The notes under the pieces are model-generated. The model saw nothing but the letters and a program-made list of their open reading frames with translations, searched no databases and was not told where the DNA came from. The translations under genes were made by a program, and so were the position numbers. A DNA stretch of 64,000 nt from Haematobia irritans (taxonomy: Eukaryota > Arthropoda > Insecta > Diptera > Muscidae): contig NC_134397.1 of NCBI RefSeq assembly GCF_050003625.1, positions 99,997,132 to 100,061,131 on the forward strand, written 5' to 3'. Below are positions 49,350 to 61,199 of this stretch, piece after piece. Every line of letters starts with the position of its first letter. Within the stretch, counting starts at the first letter, position 1.

Positions 49350-50240
49350 AAGGGTGGTTAAATTGTTAGGGCCGATGTTGAATGTGAACCACACCTAAAT
49401 GCTAAGTTTTTCCGAATTTTATTTGACATTCCTCTATTTCAAACTTGCTCAATTTGAACCATGGAGAGATACACAATCCAACAACGTGTTAAATGGTTCC
49501 AAGAAATGGCAACAGTGGATGATCAATTTTCGAAGAAAATCATCTTCAGTGATGAGGCACATTTTCACTTCAGTGGATTCGTCAATAAACAGAATTGCCG
49601 CATTTGGGCGAATGAGAATCCAAGAGTGATTATCGAAAAACCAATGCACCCACAAAGAGTGACTGTTTGGTGCGGTTTATGGGCTGGCGGCATCATCGGA
49701 CCGTATTTTTTCCAAAATGAGGCCGGTCAGGCAGTTACTGTCAATGGTGTTCGCTATCGTGAGATGATAACGAACTTTTTATGGCCCGAATTGGAAGATA
49801 TGAATGTGGACGATATGTGGTTTCAGCAGGACGGTGCCACTTGCCACACAGCTAACGAAACAATGCCTCTTTTGCGCAACAATTTCAATGGTTATCTCAC
49901 GTAATGGCGATGTCAATTGGCCGCCAAGATCATGTGATTTGACACCGTTGGACTTTTTTCTTTGGGGTTATTTGAAAGAAAAGGTGTACATCGAAAAACC
50001 AGCAACAATTCAAGAGCTAAAGGATGAGATAATTCGGCACATTAACGGCATAGAACCTCAATTATGTCTCAGCATCATCGAAAATTTGGACCATCGGATG
50101 AAGGTGTGCCACCGAGGTCGCGGCGCCCATTTGGCCGATATTTTGTTCCATACATAATTGAGTAATACCAATATATCATAATAAAATAAAATTACAATAA
50201 TTTCCTAAATAGATTGTGTTTTATTCAAAATCAACATCGG
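49350..50240 (+). mobile_element. Internally deleted DD41D transposon (copy 1)
   Basis: Plus-strand mariner-superfamily element in the LINE 3' region. The left end begins AAGGGTGGTTAAATTGTTAG after TA; near both sides are GGGCCGATGTTGAATG and its inverted form CAACATCGGCCC. The right boundary is approximate because the outermost repeat is missing there. Confidence 0.7.
49461..50157 (+). pseudogene. DD41D transposase, N-terminal DNA-binding region deleted
   Basis: MERYTIQQRVK, the usual start of this family, is followed directly by WFQEMATVDDQFSKKIIFSD, so most of the helix-turn-helix domain has been removed in frame. Catalytic residues: IIFSDEAHFHF, WFQQDGATCHTA, DLTPLDFFLWGYLK, with 41 residues between the last two Asp. 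A one-base frameshift near 49902 breaks it; it ends HLADILFHT at 50157. Confidence 0.88.
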
Positions 50241-50272
50241 CCCATGAAGTTTTAACCGGTGAACCTTCTCGA

Positions 50273-50635
50273 TTATTTTCTTCTGTTGAACCAACCAGAT
50301 TGTTCCAAAAACATTAGCAGACTGCTTAAGTTAACGTTTTCCAGATCCGCCAGTAATCTAAAGCTATATGCCCCTAAAATTTGCTTACGCCTTACACAAA
50401 ATGCAGGACACTCACACAAGATGTGTTTAATTGATTCCTTTTCCTCCCCATCATGACAGCTTATACAATAGTCATTATACTTCGCGCCAATAGTTTTTGC
50501 AAAATCGCCTATCAGGCAGCGACTCGTTATAGCAGATATCAGGAGTGATGGCCAGGCACCCATATTAGGTGAATATTGTGCTGCTCAGCCATCTCATTGA
50601 GAGATTTGCGACAGTCAATGGCCGTTTTCGAGTTA
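50273..50635 (-). pseudogene. LINE copy 2, C-terminal finger and part of RNase H
   Basis: CRDRNH-side sequence near 50600 (NGHCRKSLNEMAEQ, HNIHLIWVPG) passes at ~50548 into LLISAITSRCLIGDFAKTIG and the finger CISCHDGEEKESIKHILCEC, so ~250 bp that exist in copy 1 (35632-35880) are deleted. It ends SGWFNRRK. Confidence 0.8.
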
Positions 50636-52372
50636 TGTAAGGGATTCTTGATCCTATTTTAGCCGGTATTATTTTTTTGTCTGGCAACGAGGGAGATTGA
50701 GTTATTTTGCCTGTTTTGAATCGTATGCTCTTACTGGAGAAATTTGGAGTATTCTCTAAAGCTCTCTTATCTTCAAACTTTTCCCTTTAAGGCATGATTT
50801 CGATTTCGAATATTTCTCCCATATTCTCCTTCTTTCGGACTTTTTATAATTCCCCTGCATATTCATAGAGCCGTTATGAATTTTTTTAATACTAGAAAAG
50901 AGGACAGAAACATTACTGCAAAAATTAGCGGTTCCTCTTTCGGGGTATAAAAGAGGTTGGTACAAGACAAAACGGGGAGTTCACGTGTAGCTTTTGAACG
51001 AGAATCATTCTTTCTTTTTTGCGCTGTGTGATTTAACACCAAGTTAATATTAAAAGTACACGTGGGAGTTCTTTTGATTATAAAGAAAAATTAATTACAA
51101 AGAAAATAAATTCTTTTAGAACATTTATGAGAAACATTATCCAATAATAATGAACAATAGAATTCGCCATATCAAACAATTTGACACGCCTTTTCTCAAA
51201 ATAGGCACAATAAATAAATAAAAACGAACGAATGTGAATGCTGGATTTTTTTTTAAAGAATTTGAACTTTCCCAAATGCAAAAACAACAGTGAAAGCAGG
51301 ACGATTAAAAGAGCCTTGTTTATTGGCTAATTTAAGACTTCTATCCTCATTACCTATCAAAAACATTCAAGTGGTTCATTTTTTTTGTAATAAAAAAAAT
51401 GGTGCATGTAAAACAACAAAAAAAATGAAGTCCTTTAGTTTGCACCAATAATAATCTTCCTTAAAAAAAGAAAATTGTAAACCAAAAAAAAAAAAAAAAG
51501 AGACAGAAAAAACGTAAAAAAATGAAAGATCATCTAAGTAAAATACTAACAACGATGTCCATGCCCATAAAGTGCTTATAAAAGACGACTTCACTATTAA
51601 GCTCAGTATGATCATCCCTGTAATTGGAGGGAGGAAACTTCAAGACACGAAATCTGCAACTCATTTATGTATTTTGTAGTAAGTAGTTTTAGCAATTGAA
51701 ATGTGCATGTGAATATGGTATGGAACAAAATTAAAGTGTATTTCAAAACGCATATATTTCTAAAACAAATCGAATTATTCAAACAAAATTATTCAAAAAT
51801 AAAAGGTAGTCTTTAAGAACTTTAATTATTCCAAATCATAATCATACAAATACCAGCATTAAACCATAAACACATAATTACCAGTATCATCTAAGTACCA
51901 ACACGAAAATATCAATAATATTTTTTTTTAATCAAAGTAATTTTAGAAAAATCTATTCATTTGAGCGTCCTTCTTTATTGGGAGAGGAAGGCAATATTTG
52001 ACAACAAAAATGTCAAAACAGTGATCGAATAGAAAAGGGGTAATCATAGAATGACGAGTGAATTAGATTACCATAGGTGTTAATTAAAATTTTGGGAGGG
52101 AAAATTACACTCGAGTGACCAATTTCTCCAGGTCACCCTACACTACATGAGTGGATCATTTTGATTCTATGGTTGGTATGTGCGTAATAAATTTATAAAA
52201 TATGTGGCCAAATAAAATTTGTATGGCATGATAATTTTATGATTACGCGGCGTTGAAAAGGGGTTTGCAAACCGCGCCACTATTACTAGAGCTAGTCGTA
52301 TCCAAAGCCTTCATGCCCAGAATCTCTTTTCCGCTAACAATTGAATTCAGTATTTATATCCCCCGCGTAACA
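50636..52372. mobile_element. Solo LTR, 1737 bp
   Basis: Starts TGTAAGGGATTCTTGATCC and ends CCCCCGCGTAACA (5'-TG...CA-3'), with GTTA duplicated on both sides (50632-50635, 52373-52376). It sits in the RNase H region of LINE copy 2, where copy 1 shows the empty site. There is no ORF of note. TATAAAAG boxes at ~50945 (GGGGTATAAAAGAGG) and ~51575 (GCTTATAAAAGACGAC) could be the LTR promoter. The parent retrotransposon family is unknown. Confidence 0.82.
50940..50955 (+). promoter_or_regulatory. Candidate TATA box in the solo LTR
   Basis: GGGGTATAAAAGAGG is a strong TATA consensus on the plus strand, about 305 bp into the LTR. A second, TTATAAAAGACG, is at ~51575 with TCAGT (arthropod initiator-like) ~30 bp downstream at 51603. 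Which one is used, and the LTR orientation, cannot be told. Confidence 0.45.
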
Positions 52373-52424
52373 GTTAAGGAACACAGAGTCCAAGGATTTT
52401 TATTGCAGGTTGACTGAGTATATA

Positions 52425-53358
52425 AAGGGTGATTTGTTAAGAGCTTGATAACTTTTTTTTAAAAAAAAACGCATAAAATTTGCAAAATCTCATCGGTTCT
52501 TTATTTGAAACGTTAGATTGGTCCATGACATTTACTTTTTGAAGATAATTTCATTTAAATGTTGACCGCGGCTGCGTCTTAGGTGGTCCATTCGGAAAGT
52601 CCAATTTTGGGCAACTTTTTCGAGCATATCGGCCGGAATAGCCCGAATTTCTTCGGAAATGTTGTCTTCCAAAGCTGGAATAGTTGCTGGCTTATTTCTG
52701 TAGACTTTAGACTTGACGTAGCCCTACAAAAAATAGTCTAAAGGCGTCAAATCGCATGATCTTGGTGGCCAACTTACCGGTCCATTTCTCGAGATGAATT
52801 GTTCTCCGAAGTTTTCCCTCAAAATGGCCATAGAATCGCGAGCTGTGTGGCATGTAGCGCCATCTTGTTGAAACCACATGTCAACCAAGTTCAGTTCTTC
52901 CATTTTTGGCAACAAAAAGTTTGTTAGCATCGAACGATAGCGATCGCCATTCACCGTAACGTTGCGTCCAACAGCATCTTTGAAAAAATACGGTCCAATG
53001 ATTCCACCAGCGTACAAACCACACCAAACAGTGCATTTTTCGGGATGCATGGGCAGTTCTTGAACGGCTTCTGGTTGCTCTTCACTCCAAATGCGGCAAT
53101 TTTGCTTATTTACGTAGCCATTCAACCAGAAATGAGCCTCATCGCTGAACAAAATTTGTCGATAAAAAAGCGGATTTTCTGCCAACTTTTCTAGGGCCCA
53201 TTCACTGAAAATTCGACGTTGTGGCTCGTTAGTAAGTCTATTCATGATGAAATGTCAAAGCATACTGAGCATCTTTCTCTTTGACACCATGTCTGAAATC
53301 CCACGTGATCTGTCAAATACTAACGCATGAAAATCCTAACCTCAAAAGAATCACCCTT
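52425..53358 (-). mobile_element. DD41D transposon (copy 2)
   Basis: 934 bp with ends AAGGGTGATTTGTTAAGAGC and GAATCACCCTT and a TA duplication (52423-52424, 53359-53360) inside the RNase H region of the LINE. Carries a truncated transposase on the minus strand. Confidence 0.88.
52724..53245 (-). pseudogene. DD41D transposase fragment
   Basis: Begins MNRLTNEPQRRIFSEWALEK; catalytic blocks are ILFSDEAHFWLNGYVNKQNC, MWFQQDGATCHTARDS and DLTPLDYFL with 41 residues between the last two Asp. A stop follows at once (copy 1 continues WGYLK), but downstream in-frame sequence (GYVKSKVYRNKPATIP) shows the stop is a point change. No N-terminal DNA-binding domain. Related to, but clearly different from, the copy at 49461. 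Confidence 0.88.
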
Positions 53359-53374
53359 TATTAATGCCAACATG

Positions 53375-56253
53375 TTTTGAAACATTACTTCACAGCCAAT
53401 TTGCCACCTCTCTTATTGCTAATACTTCAGCCTGAAAACACTACAGTGATAAGGTAATCTTTTCGCTATTCGAAATTCCAGATCTTTAGAATATACTCCG
53501 AAACCCACTTGTCCATCCAATTTGGAGCCATCAGTGTAGAAATCTATATATCGTTTATTCCCCGGGGCCTGTGTGCACCACGCCTCACTGTTGGGAATTA
53601 GAGTTTCAAACTTTTTGTCGAAAAGTGGTTTCGCCAGAGTGTAATCCACTACGTTAGGCACATCTGGTATTATTTTGAGGACCGAACTGTGACCGTACAT
53701 TTTTTCCGACCGCAGTTATAGCTCGCGCAACCGCACAGCCGTTGTTGCAGCTGACTGTTTGGCCAAAATGTCTAAAGGCAATAGATGCAGCATGACATTA
53801 AGGGAATTTGTTCCTGTCTTGCTGAATGCGCCTCAAATACACAAACACGCCATACGCTGAACTTTATCTAAACCAGTCGGTTTCTGAAGTGCCGGCCACC
53901 AATGCACAGTGTATAGCCAATGCACAATTTTTGGTTTTAGTCCCCACTTTTTTCCTATTGCCTTTTTGCACGAGTACAAAGCTACAGTTGCCTTCCTCGC
54001 CCTTTCTTCAATATTAAGCATAAAGTTCAGCTTCCTGTCCAAAATAACGCCAAGGTATTTTGCACAATCACCAAAGGGAATTTCAATACCCCCTAAGGAA
54101 ATAGGCCTAACCGTGGGAGTTTTGCGATCTTTGCAGTACATGACTAATTCTGTCTTTGCAGGATTTACCCCAAGACCATTGTCTTTCGCCCATTGTTCAG
54201 TCATCCGGAGGGCCCTCTGAATAATATCTCTGATTGTGGATGGGAATTTTCCCCTGACTGCCAGAGCTACATCATCTGCGTATGCCACCACTTTTATCCT
54301 TTCTTTTTCTAGAGTAACCAGAAGGCTATTTATAGCAACATTCCAAAGAAGAGGTGATAGAACTCCTCCTTGGGGAGTGCCTCTGTTCACATACTTTTGT
54401 ATGTTTGCTTGTCCTAGTGTGGCTGAAATACGTCTCTTCATTAGCAGTTCGTCTAACAGCCTGAGTATACATGGATCAACATTCAGAGTTGTCAGTCCAT
54501 TTAATATCGAGCTCGGATGGACATTATTGAACGCCCCTTCGATGTCTAGAAACGCCACGATTGTGTATTCTTTGACAGATAGTGAGCTTTCAATAAAGCT
54601 GACTAGTTCATATAGTGCGGTCTCAGTAGACCTGCCCTTCGAGTATGCATGCTGTCGTTTCGAGAACAAACTTGAATCGATGCTAGTTCTAAGATAAATA
54701 TCTATCATCCTCTCCAGAGTCTTAAGTAGGAATGAGGATAAGCTGATTGGTCGGAAATCCTTCGCCCTCGAGTGAGAGGCTTTTCCCGCTGTAGGTATGA
54801 AAACGACTTTTGTTTCCCTCCACTTTCCTGGGATATATGATAAGTTGATACATCCTTTATATATCACCGACAACCAGGGGATAATTTTGTAAGTTACAGC
54901 TTGTAACTCCGCCGGAGTAATTCCATCAGGTCCAGGGGATTTGAATGGTCCAAAGCTATTTAGCGCCCATCTTATTCTAGTTTCCGATACAATTTCCTCG
55001 ACAGGAAACGACCGCTGAGCAACTGTGGCACCGCCAGTACATGGTTCAACCGTCTGATTTCCAGGAAAATGTGTGTCCAATAGTACCTCCAGCGTCTCCT
55101 CACTGGACGTTGTCCAATTGCCCTCCGATGTTTTAATGAAACCTGGAGCGGAGTTGGTGGATGCTAGAACCTTCCGTAGTCTGGAAGCCTCGGACGTATT
55201 CTCAATACTGCTGCAGTAAGCATTCCAAGAGTTATGCTGAGCCTTTCTCAGTTCTCGCTTGTATCCTCTCAGATTCTTCTTGTAAGCGTCCCAGTCCTCA
55301 GGGGCTCTGGTGGACTTTGCCTTGTAAAAGAGCTTCCTGCAGGATTTCCTCATATTACTTAATTCCGTGGACCACCATGGTGGTCGATGTTTCCCCCTTG
55401 GCTTTCCTCTAGGGCATGCAGCTTTCAGTGAGATGTTGAAGGCCTTAGTAATCCGCTCCACTGCGTGTTCGATATCTTGCACATTTCTCATATTTGTCTC
55501 TGTTATTTCCGGTATCATCATATTGAACGATTCCCTATACCTATTCCAGTCAGCTTTCCTAACATTTGGCGGAAATATGATTTTGGTGATATGAACATCA
55601 AATTTGAAACTGATGTAGCGATGATCTGAGAAGCTGTGTTCACCTAAAACCTGCCACTCAGATATCATTTCATTCAGTCCTTGCGAGGCCAAGGTGATGT
55701 CCAAAACCTCTTGCCTGTTTTTAGTGACAAAGGTTGGGACATCTCCCTTGTTGCAAACTACCAGATTAGTACGCAAAATAAACTCTATTAGCGACTCTCC
55801 CCTTGCATTAGTATCACTACTTCCCCATATACTATGATGTGCATTCGCATCGCATCCCATAATGAGTTTCGTCTTTGTTTTCAGTGACTCCTCCACTAAG
55901 GTCTTAACGGCATATGGAGGCATCTCCCTGTCATGTCCCATGTAGACCGAAGATACCCAATATTTGCATTTGGCTATTTCTAAACTTGCAACGACAGTGT
56001 CTGTATTGCACATTGAAGGAAGCAGAAACAAGTTGAGCTCGTTTTTAGCAATTATACAGGCCCGATTTACATCATTACCAGTATACTGCAATAGTTTGAA
56101 CCCCGGAGTACTTAATTCACATATTTTGTTTTTATAAACATATGGTTCTTGAATAAGAACTATATCTATGTCCCCTTTCATCAGGAGAACTTTTAAGGCA
56201 GCACATGCAGCCTTACAATGATGAAGATTTATCTGGAGGATCCGTAGGACCAT
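53375..56253 (-). pseudogene. R1/LOA-like LINE copy 2, ORF2 endonuclease, RT and start of RNase H
   Basis: Start MVLRILQINLHHCKAA at 56253. The same domain order as copy 1: QEPYVYKNKICEL, MGCDANAHHSIWGS, FSDHRYISF; then RT blocks KSPGPDGITPAELQA, FLDIEGAFNNVHPSS, NRGTPQGGVLSPLLWNVAIN, VAYADDVALAV. A ~30-bp deletion near 53900 and a stop at ACLCI* (53833) end the long frame. 53700-53419 continues the RNase H start (FYTDGSKLDGQVGFGVYS) to a frameshift at CSVFRLKY. Confidence 0.9.
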
Positions 56254-57402
56254 CGAGATTTTCAACAACCGTCACATCAGCCGCTTCAATCGAGTCATCA
56301 AGAATGTCCTCTTCAGAGATATCGGTGACTCTCGCAATAACCATAGGTTCAACTTTGGTGAGTTCTGAGGCAGTAGAAGCCTTCTTACGCATACGGTATC
56401 TATCCATGTCTTCAAATGTCTTGGTATCCCCCTCGACTTCGCAAGAGGATCCGCTTACTTCTGATTCAGACAGAGGCTTGTCCATTTCTGAATCCTTTAG
56501 CTGATCGTTTTTATACACCTTCATTTGGATATAATGAAAGCCATAACATACACGGCCCTGGGACTTTGCTAGATGTGGCAAAGACTGAGTGTTCAATATA
56601 AACACTGCATGCCGTCTTGGCCCATCCACTTCATCCAAACGGCCAACCTTCCAATCAGCTGTTGGAAGATCTGGATTGCATTGTTTCAGTCTATTTAAAA
56701 TAGATTCAGGGTCAGGAGGGTTTGCAGGTATCCACGCATGTGCTCTTGGTCTAGCCGGTATGTCTTTCTTCTCGACTAACTCTAGAGCAGTTAGTATCAG
56801 AGCAGCTTTAAAACACTAGCTTAATCTAGCTTAAATCGTCCTTGATACCAACCAGCCTCTTGGTGTCGAGGATCTGGGCCGGGAAACTTTTCCAGCACCT
56901 GTGAGTAGACGCCAGACAAAGCATTCTCAATTTCCCCCCATTTTTGCTTTGGAACCATACCGTCCAATGCTCCTTTATTTATGATAGCCATCACAAGGCT
57001 GTCTTTAGCAACTGAGGCAAACGATCGTTGATCCCTTTTGGAGGATGGCAGCTCATCCGGTGATCGTTCCCTTTTTCCAGCCTCAAGAATTCCTTGAGCC
57101 CATTTTAAGGAATCGCTTTGTTTAGCCGACAACGTGCTTGGGTCGACTGATCCTAATTTCTTTAGGATAAACAAAGCATTTCTGCGTTCTTTGAATCTCT
57201 TTCGTGAGGGATTACCTCCTTTTGATGCCGTTACCTTGGAAAAGGTCCGACTTGTCAAATTGTCGCCACCTGTCGACCCGTCTACAGGTCGACTAATTGG
57301 GCCTAACTCTTGGTCATTGCCCAAATTTATAACTCCAGTCGATACCCGTCCACTGGGCCCTGAAGTTAGCAACCCAGTGAATGTCTTTGAATTTCTCTGC
57401 AT
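56213..57402 (-). pseudogene. R1/LOA-like LINE copy 2, ORF1
   Basis: 57402-56821 encodes MQRNSKTFTGLLTSG, DNLTSRTFSKVTASKGGNPS, FASVAKDSLVMAIINKGALD and GPDPRHQEAGWYQGRFKLD, then a stop created by a deletion near 56820 that removes FADQRSMDCFKA. 56638-56213 continues MDEVDGPRRHAVFIL and EAADVTVVENLDG. It overlaps the ORF2 start by ~40 nt like copy 1. Confidence 0.85.
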
Positions 57403-58199
57403 GGTGGCCTAATATCCCACCACACTTGAAATTCGTAGTAGGTACTTATTACGATAATTTTATCCGCTATGTGCTCTTGGTCTAGCCGGTATTTCTTTCT
57501 TCTCGACTAACTCTAGAGCAGTTAGTATCAGAGCAGCTTTAAAACACTAGCTTAATCTAGCTTAAATCGTCCTTGATACCAACCAGCCTCTTGGTGTCGA
57601 GGATCTGGGCCGGGAAACTTTTCCAGCACCTGTGAGTAGACGCCAGACAAAGCATTCTCAATTTCCCCCCATTTTTGCTTTGGAACCATACCGTCCAATG
57701 CTCCTTTATTTATGATAGCCATCACAAGGCTGTCTTTAGCAACTGAGGCAAACGATCGTTGATCCCTTTTGGAGGATGGCAGCTCATCCGGTGATCGTTC
57801 CCTTTTTCCAGCCTCAAGAATTCCTTGAGCCCATTTTAAGGAATCGCTTTGTTTAGCCGACAACGTGCTTGGGTCGACTGATCCTAATTTCTTTAGGATA
57901 AACAAAGCATTTCTGCGTTCTTTGAATCTCTTTCGTGAGGGATTACCTCCTTTTGATGCCGTTACCTTGGAAAAGGTCCGACTTGTCAAATTGTCGCCAC
58001 CTGTCGACCCGTCTACAGGTCGACTAATTGGGCCTAACTCTTGGTCATTGCCCAAATTTATAACTCCAGTCGATACCCGTCCACTGGGCCCTGAAGTTAG
58101 CAACCCAGTGGATGTCTTTGAATTTCTCTGCATGGTGGCCTAATATCCCACCACACTTGAAATTCGTAGTAGGTACTTATTACGATAATTTTATCCGCT
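56738..58199. repeat. 731-bp tandem duplication (56738-57468 and 57469-58199)
   Basis: Both units start ATGTGCTCTTGGTCTAGCC and end TTTTATCCGCT. I see only two differences (GTATGTCTTTC/GTATTTCTTTC and AGTGAATGTC/AGTGGATGTC), so the event is recent. It duplicates the LINE leader and the first 193 codons of ORF1; the second copy of the ORF is 58133-57552. Confidence 0.95.
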
Positions 58200-58235
58200 A
58201 TTAAAAAACACGTCCGTTCCGTTCGACGGTTGAAA

Positions 58236-58864
58236 TAATAATTTAAGTGCAAACATGTAATGTTCCTAAACTAACACTAAATGCTGGGACATCTATGTTA
58301 ATATGTTAGAATATATTATGTTTGGGGCATCAATGTTTCATAAAAATCATATGTGTGAATGCAAACATATATAAATTTACAAATTTCGACTAAACATACA
58401 TATGTTGTGATATTTTATTCAAAGCGACAGAGAGAGTATAGAGAAAGAAATAGAGATGGAAACCGGGAGAGTTGACGAAAGATATCAACATAACACAGCG
58501 AAAGAATCAAAAGACAACAATTTCTGTGAAACCGCTTGTATGTTGTTTCGGAAAACTGTTTTATGATCAGGCCAAAAATTTGATATGCTTAAGTCTAAAT
58601 ATTATTTAATTTGAATAAAGAGAATAGACATTCGGAACCAAGAGAATAGACATTTGAAAAACAAACAGCATATGTTTTCGCCTTGAGGGCAGCCTTTTAT
58701 GTATGTGTGGACATGTGTTTTGTTTATCATTTTGGCATTATGGGCACAATTTTTCGTTAAAAGAAATCAGGGGTCTTCATAAAAATAACGAAAGGGCACT
58801 ATACTCTTTTTAGAGTTGGGACAGTAAAATGTAATAAGGAGGAAATAGTGAAAAATTACACAGT
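58236..58864. other. No gene seen
   Basis: AT-rich unique-looking sequence between LINE copy 2 and the palindrome; a purine stretch AGAGAGAGTATAGAGAAAG lies at ~58430. Confidence 0.45.
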
Positions 58865-59098
58865 AGCTATTTTTGGCTTTTTTATTTTCGACATGTTTCT
58901 ATTGAAATATGGATAAAACGGCGTTTTCTATCTAAGCCTTGTTGCCAGAATAAGGTTTTCCACATATTTCAAAGCCCAATTGAAACATAACATTTAGAAT
59001 ATTAGCATTTGAATCGTTTATCCTTTTTATGTTATTATAATATTCTATATTTATTATGATATTACTAAATGAAAATAGTAGATGTGAATTGCTTTGTA

Positions 59099-59751
59099 CG
59101 CTGAAAAAATATTGTCGTGAGGTCAAAGATTTCATGTCTTTAAAATACGAATACAAATTTTGCTTAGCATAGAAGACACATTTCTCTAAAATAAAGTTAT
59201 TTTACTTGTCCAAAACTCGATAAACTTTTCAATGAAGTCATATTGTCCTTATAATTAAGTGATTTTTCTTAAAAATGGGTATCTAAACATTAAAGAAAAA
59301 CTGTTTGGGCTAAGGTCAACTTGACTTTAATAATTCAGAAAAATTCTTTAGATTTAATGAAATTGTCTTTAAATTTGTTGTCTTTTTGCATCTTGACCAC
59401 GAAGCAAAAAATCGTTCAAATATAGGACATGTTTTTCAACACTTTATTTTAAAGACGTTTTTTACTTGAAACATAGCATAATTTCTACTGGAAGTCGAGT
59501 CTTAAATTGGAAAATAAAGTTGCCGTTAACTCGTTTTTAAAGGACTTTGATAGCATATGAAGAAAAAAAGCTGAGAAAGCGAAAAATTAAAATTTGCTTC
59601 CTAGAAGCAAGTACACAAAACCTAAATTTAAAAGAGAATTGTGTCTTAAAAGTATCCTTACTTGTATTCTCCGCTTTTTTGGCTCGGAAGCAATACCAAA
59701 TTTTTTAAAGTAAAGACAAAATCTTTGGAACCGAGTATGCTTTTTTCAGTG
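59099..59751. mobile_element. 653-bp MITE-like element E1 (CRCTGAAAAA ends)
   Basis: Starts CGCTGAAAAAATATTGTCG, ends GCTTTTTTCAGTG, TA on both sides (59097-59098, 59752-59753). No ORF. Related to E2 at 61200. Confidence 0.7.
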
Positions 59752-59753
59752 TA

Positions 59754-60965
59754 GTATTAAATACATATTATTTTTATATAGTACCAACCTTCAAATGATT
59801 CGTGTCAAAATTTGACGTCTGTAAGTCAATTAGTTTGTGAGATAGAGCGTCTTTTGTGAAGCAACTTTTGTTATTGTGAAAAAATGGAAAAAACGAATTT
59901 CGTGTTTTGATAAAATACTGTTTTCTGAAGGGGAAAAATACGGTGGAAGCAAAAACTTGGCTTCATAATGAGTTTCCGGTGTCTGCCCCAGGGAAATCAA
60001 CAATAATTGATTGGTATGCAAAATTTAAGCGTGGTGAAATGAGCACGGAGGACGGTGAACGCAATGGACGCCCGAAAGAGGTGGTTACCGACGAAAACAT
60101 CAAAAAAATCCACAAAATGATTTTGAATGACCGTAAAATGAAGTTGATCGAGATAGCAGAGGCCTTAAAGATATCAAAGGAACGTGTTGGTCGTGTCATT
60201 CATCAATATTTGGATATGCGGAAGCTCTTTGCAAAATGGGTGCCGCGCGAGCTCACATTTGACCAAAAACAACAACGTGTTGATGATTCTGAGCAGTGTT
60301 TGCAGCTGTTAACTCGTAATACATCTGAGGTTTTCCGTCGATATGTGACAATGGATGAAACATGGCTCCATCACTACACTCCTGAGTCCAATCGACAGTC
60401 GGCTGAGTGGACAGCGACCGGTGAACCGTCTCCGAAGCGTGGAAAGACTCAAAAGTCCGCTGGCAAAGTAATGGCCTCTGTTTTTTGGGATGCGCATGGA
60501 ATTATTTTTTATCGATTATCTTGAGAAGGGAAAACCCCATCAACAGTGACTATTGTAAGGCGTTATTGGAGCGTTTGAAGGTCGAAATCGCGGCAAAACA
60601 GCCCCATATGAAGAAGAAAAAAGTGTTGTTTCACCAAGACAACGCACCGTACCACAGGTCATTGAGAACGATGACAAAAATTCATGAATTGGGCTTCGAA
60701 TTGCTTCCCCACCGTATTCTCCAGATCTGGCCCCCAGCGACTTTTTCTTGTTCTCAGACCTCAAAAGGATGCTCGCAGGGAAAAAATTTGGCTGCAATGA
60801 TACTGAGGCCTATTTTGAGGCAAAACCGAAGGAGTACTACCAAAATGGTATCAAAAAATTGGAAGGTCATTATAATCGTTGTATCGCTCTTGAAGGGAAC
60901 TATGTTGAATAATAAAAACGAATTTTGACAAAAAAATGTGTTTTTCTTTGTTAGAGCCAACCTGT
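59754..60965 (+). mobile_element. irritans-type mariner, copy 2
   Basis: The right end reads TTAGAGCCAACCTGT at 60951-60965 next to TA, the family terminus. The left ~45 bp, including the inverted repeat, are lost at the junction with element E1. It provides the uninterrupted reference for the split copy at 33961-44021. Confidence 0.88.
59881..60913 (+). pseudogene. mariner transposase, three frameshifts
   Basis: A frameshift near 59905 separates the start (MEKTNFVF) from MIKYCFLKGKNTVEAKTWLH. Helix-turn-helix KLIEIAEALKISKERVGRVI and catalytic VTMDETWLHHYTPES follow. The frame is lost at GIIFYRLS (~60515), resumes with INSDYCKALLERLKVEIAAK and VLFHQDNAPYHRSL (second Asp), then is lost again at LLPHRILQ (~60715), so the third Asp (APSDFF-type) lies in another frame. 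Inactive. Confidence 0.9.
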
Positions 60966-61199
60966 TATAAATATTTTTCATTTTAATTGGTTTAAGACCG
61001 CTGAATTAATGTTAAATTCGTGAACGTGTACATTTCCACTAATTTTACCCAAGGGAATAAAACCCATTCTTACTATCTTGCAAGTTTATACCGAATAACT
61101 TTTATTGGTAAATTATCTAAACAAACCTATTGTTGTCCAATTTTCGTAAAAGTAAACCCATTCCATTAACTCTCTAATGCCCCAATTTGTTCTTACATA

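Larger units (their letters stand above)
49052..58235 (-). mobile_element. R1/LOA-like LINE copy 2, with five insertions or rearrangements
   Basis: The same family as 35225-40158. From its 3' tail (49052, TTTAATCTAACCTAACC on the minus strand) to its 5' leader (58215-58235) it is interrupted by a MITE (49098-49306), a DD41D element (49350-50240), a solo LTR (50636-52372) and a second DD41D element (52425-53358). It has also lost ~250 bp between 50548 and 50549 and carries a 731-bp tandem duplication of its 5' end. Confidence 0.9.
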
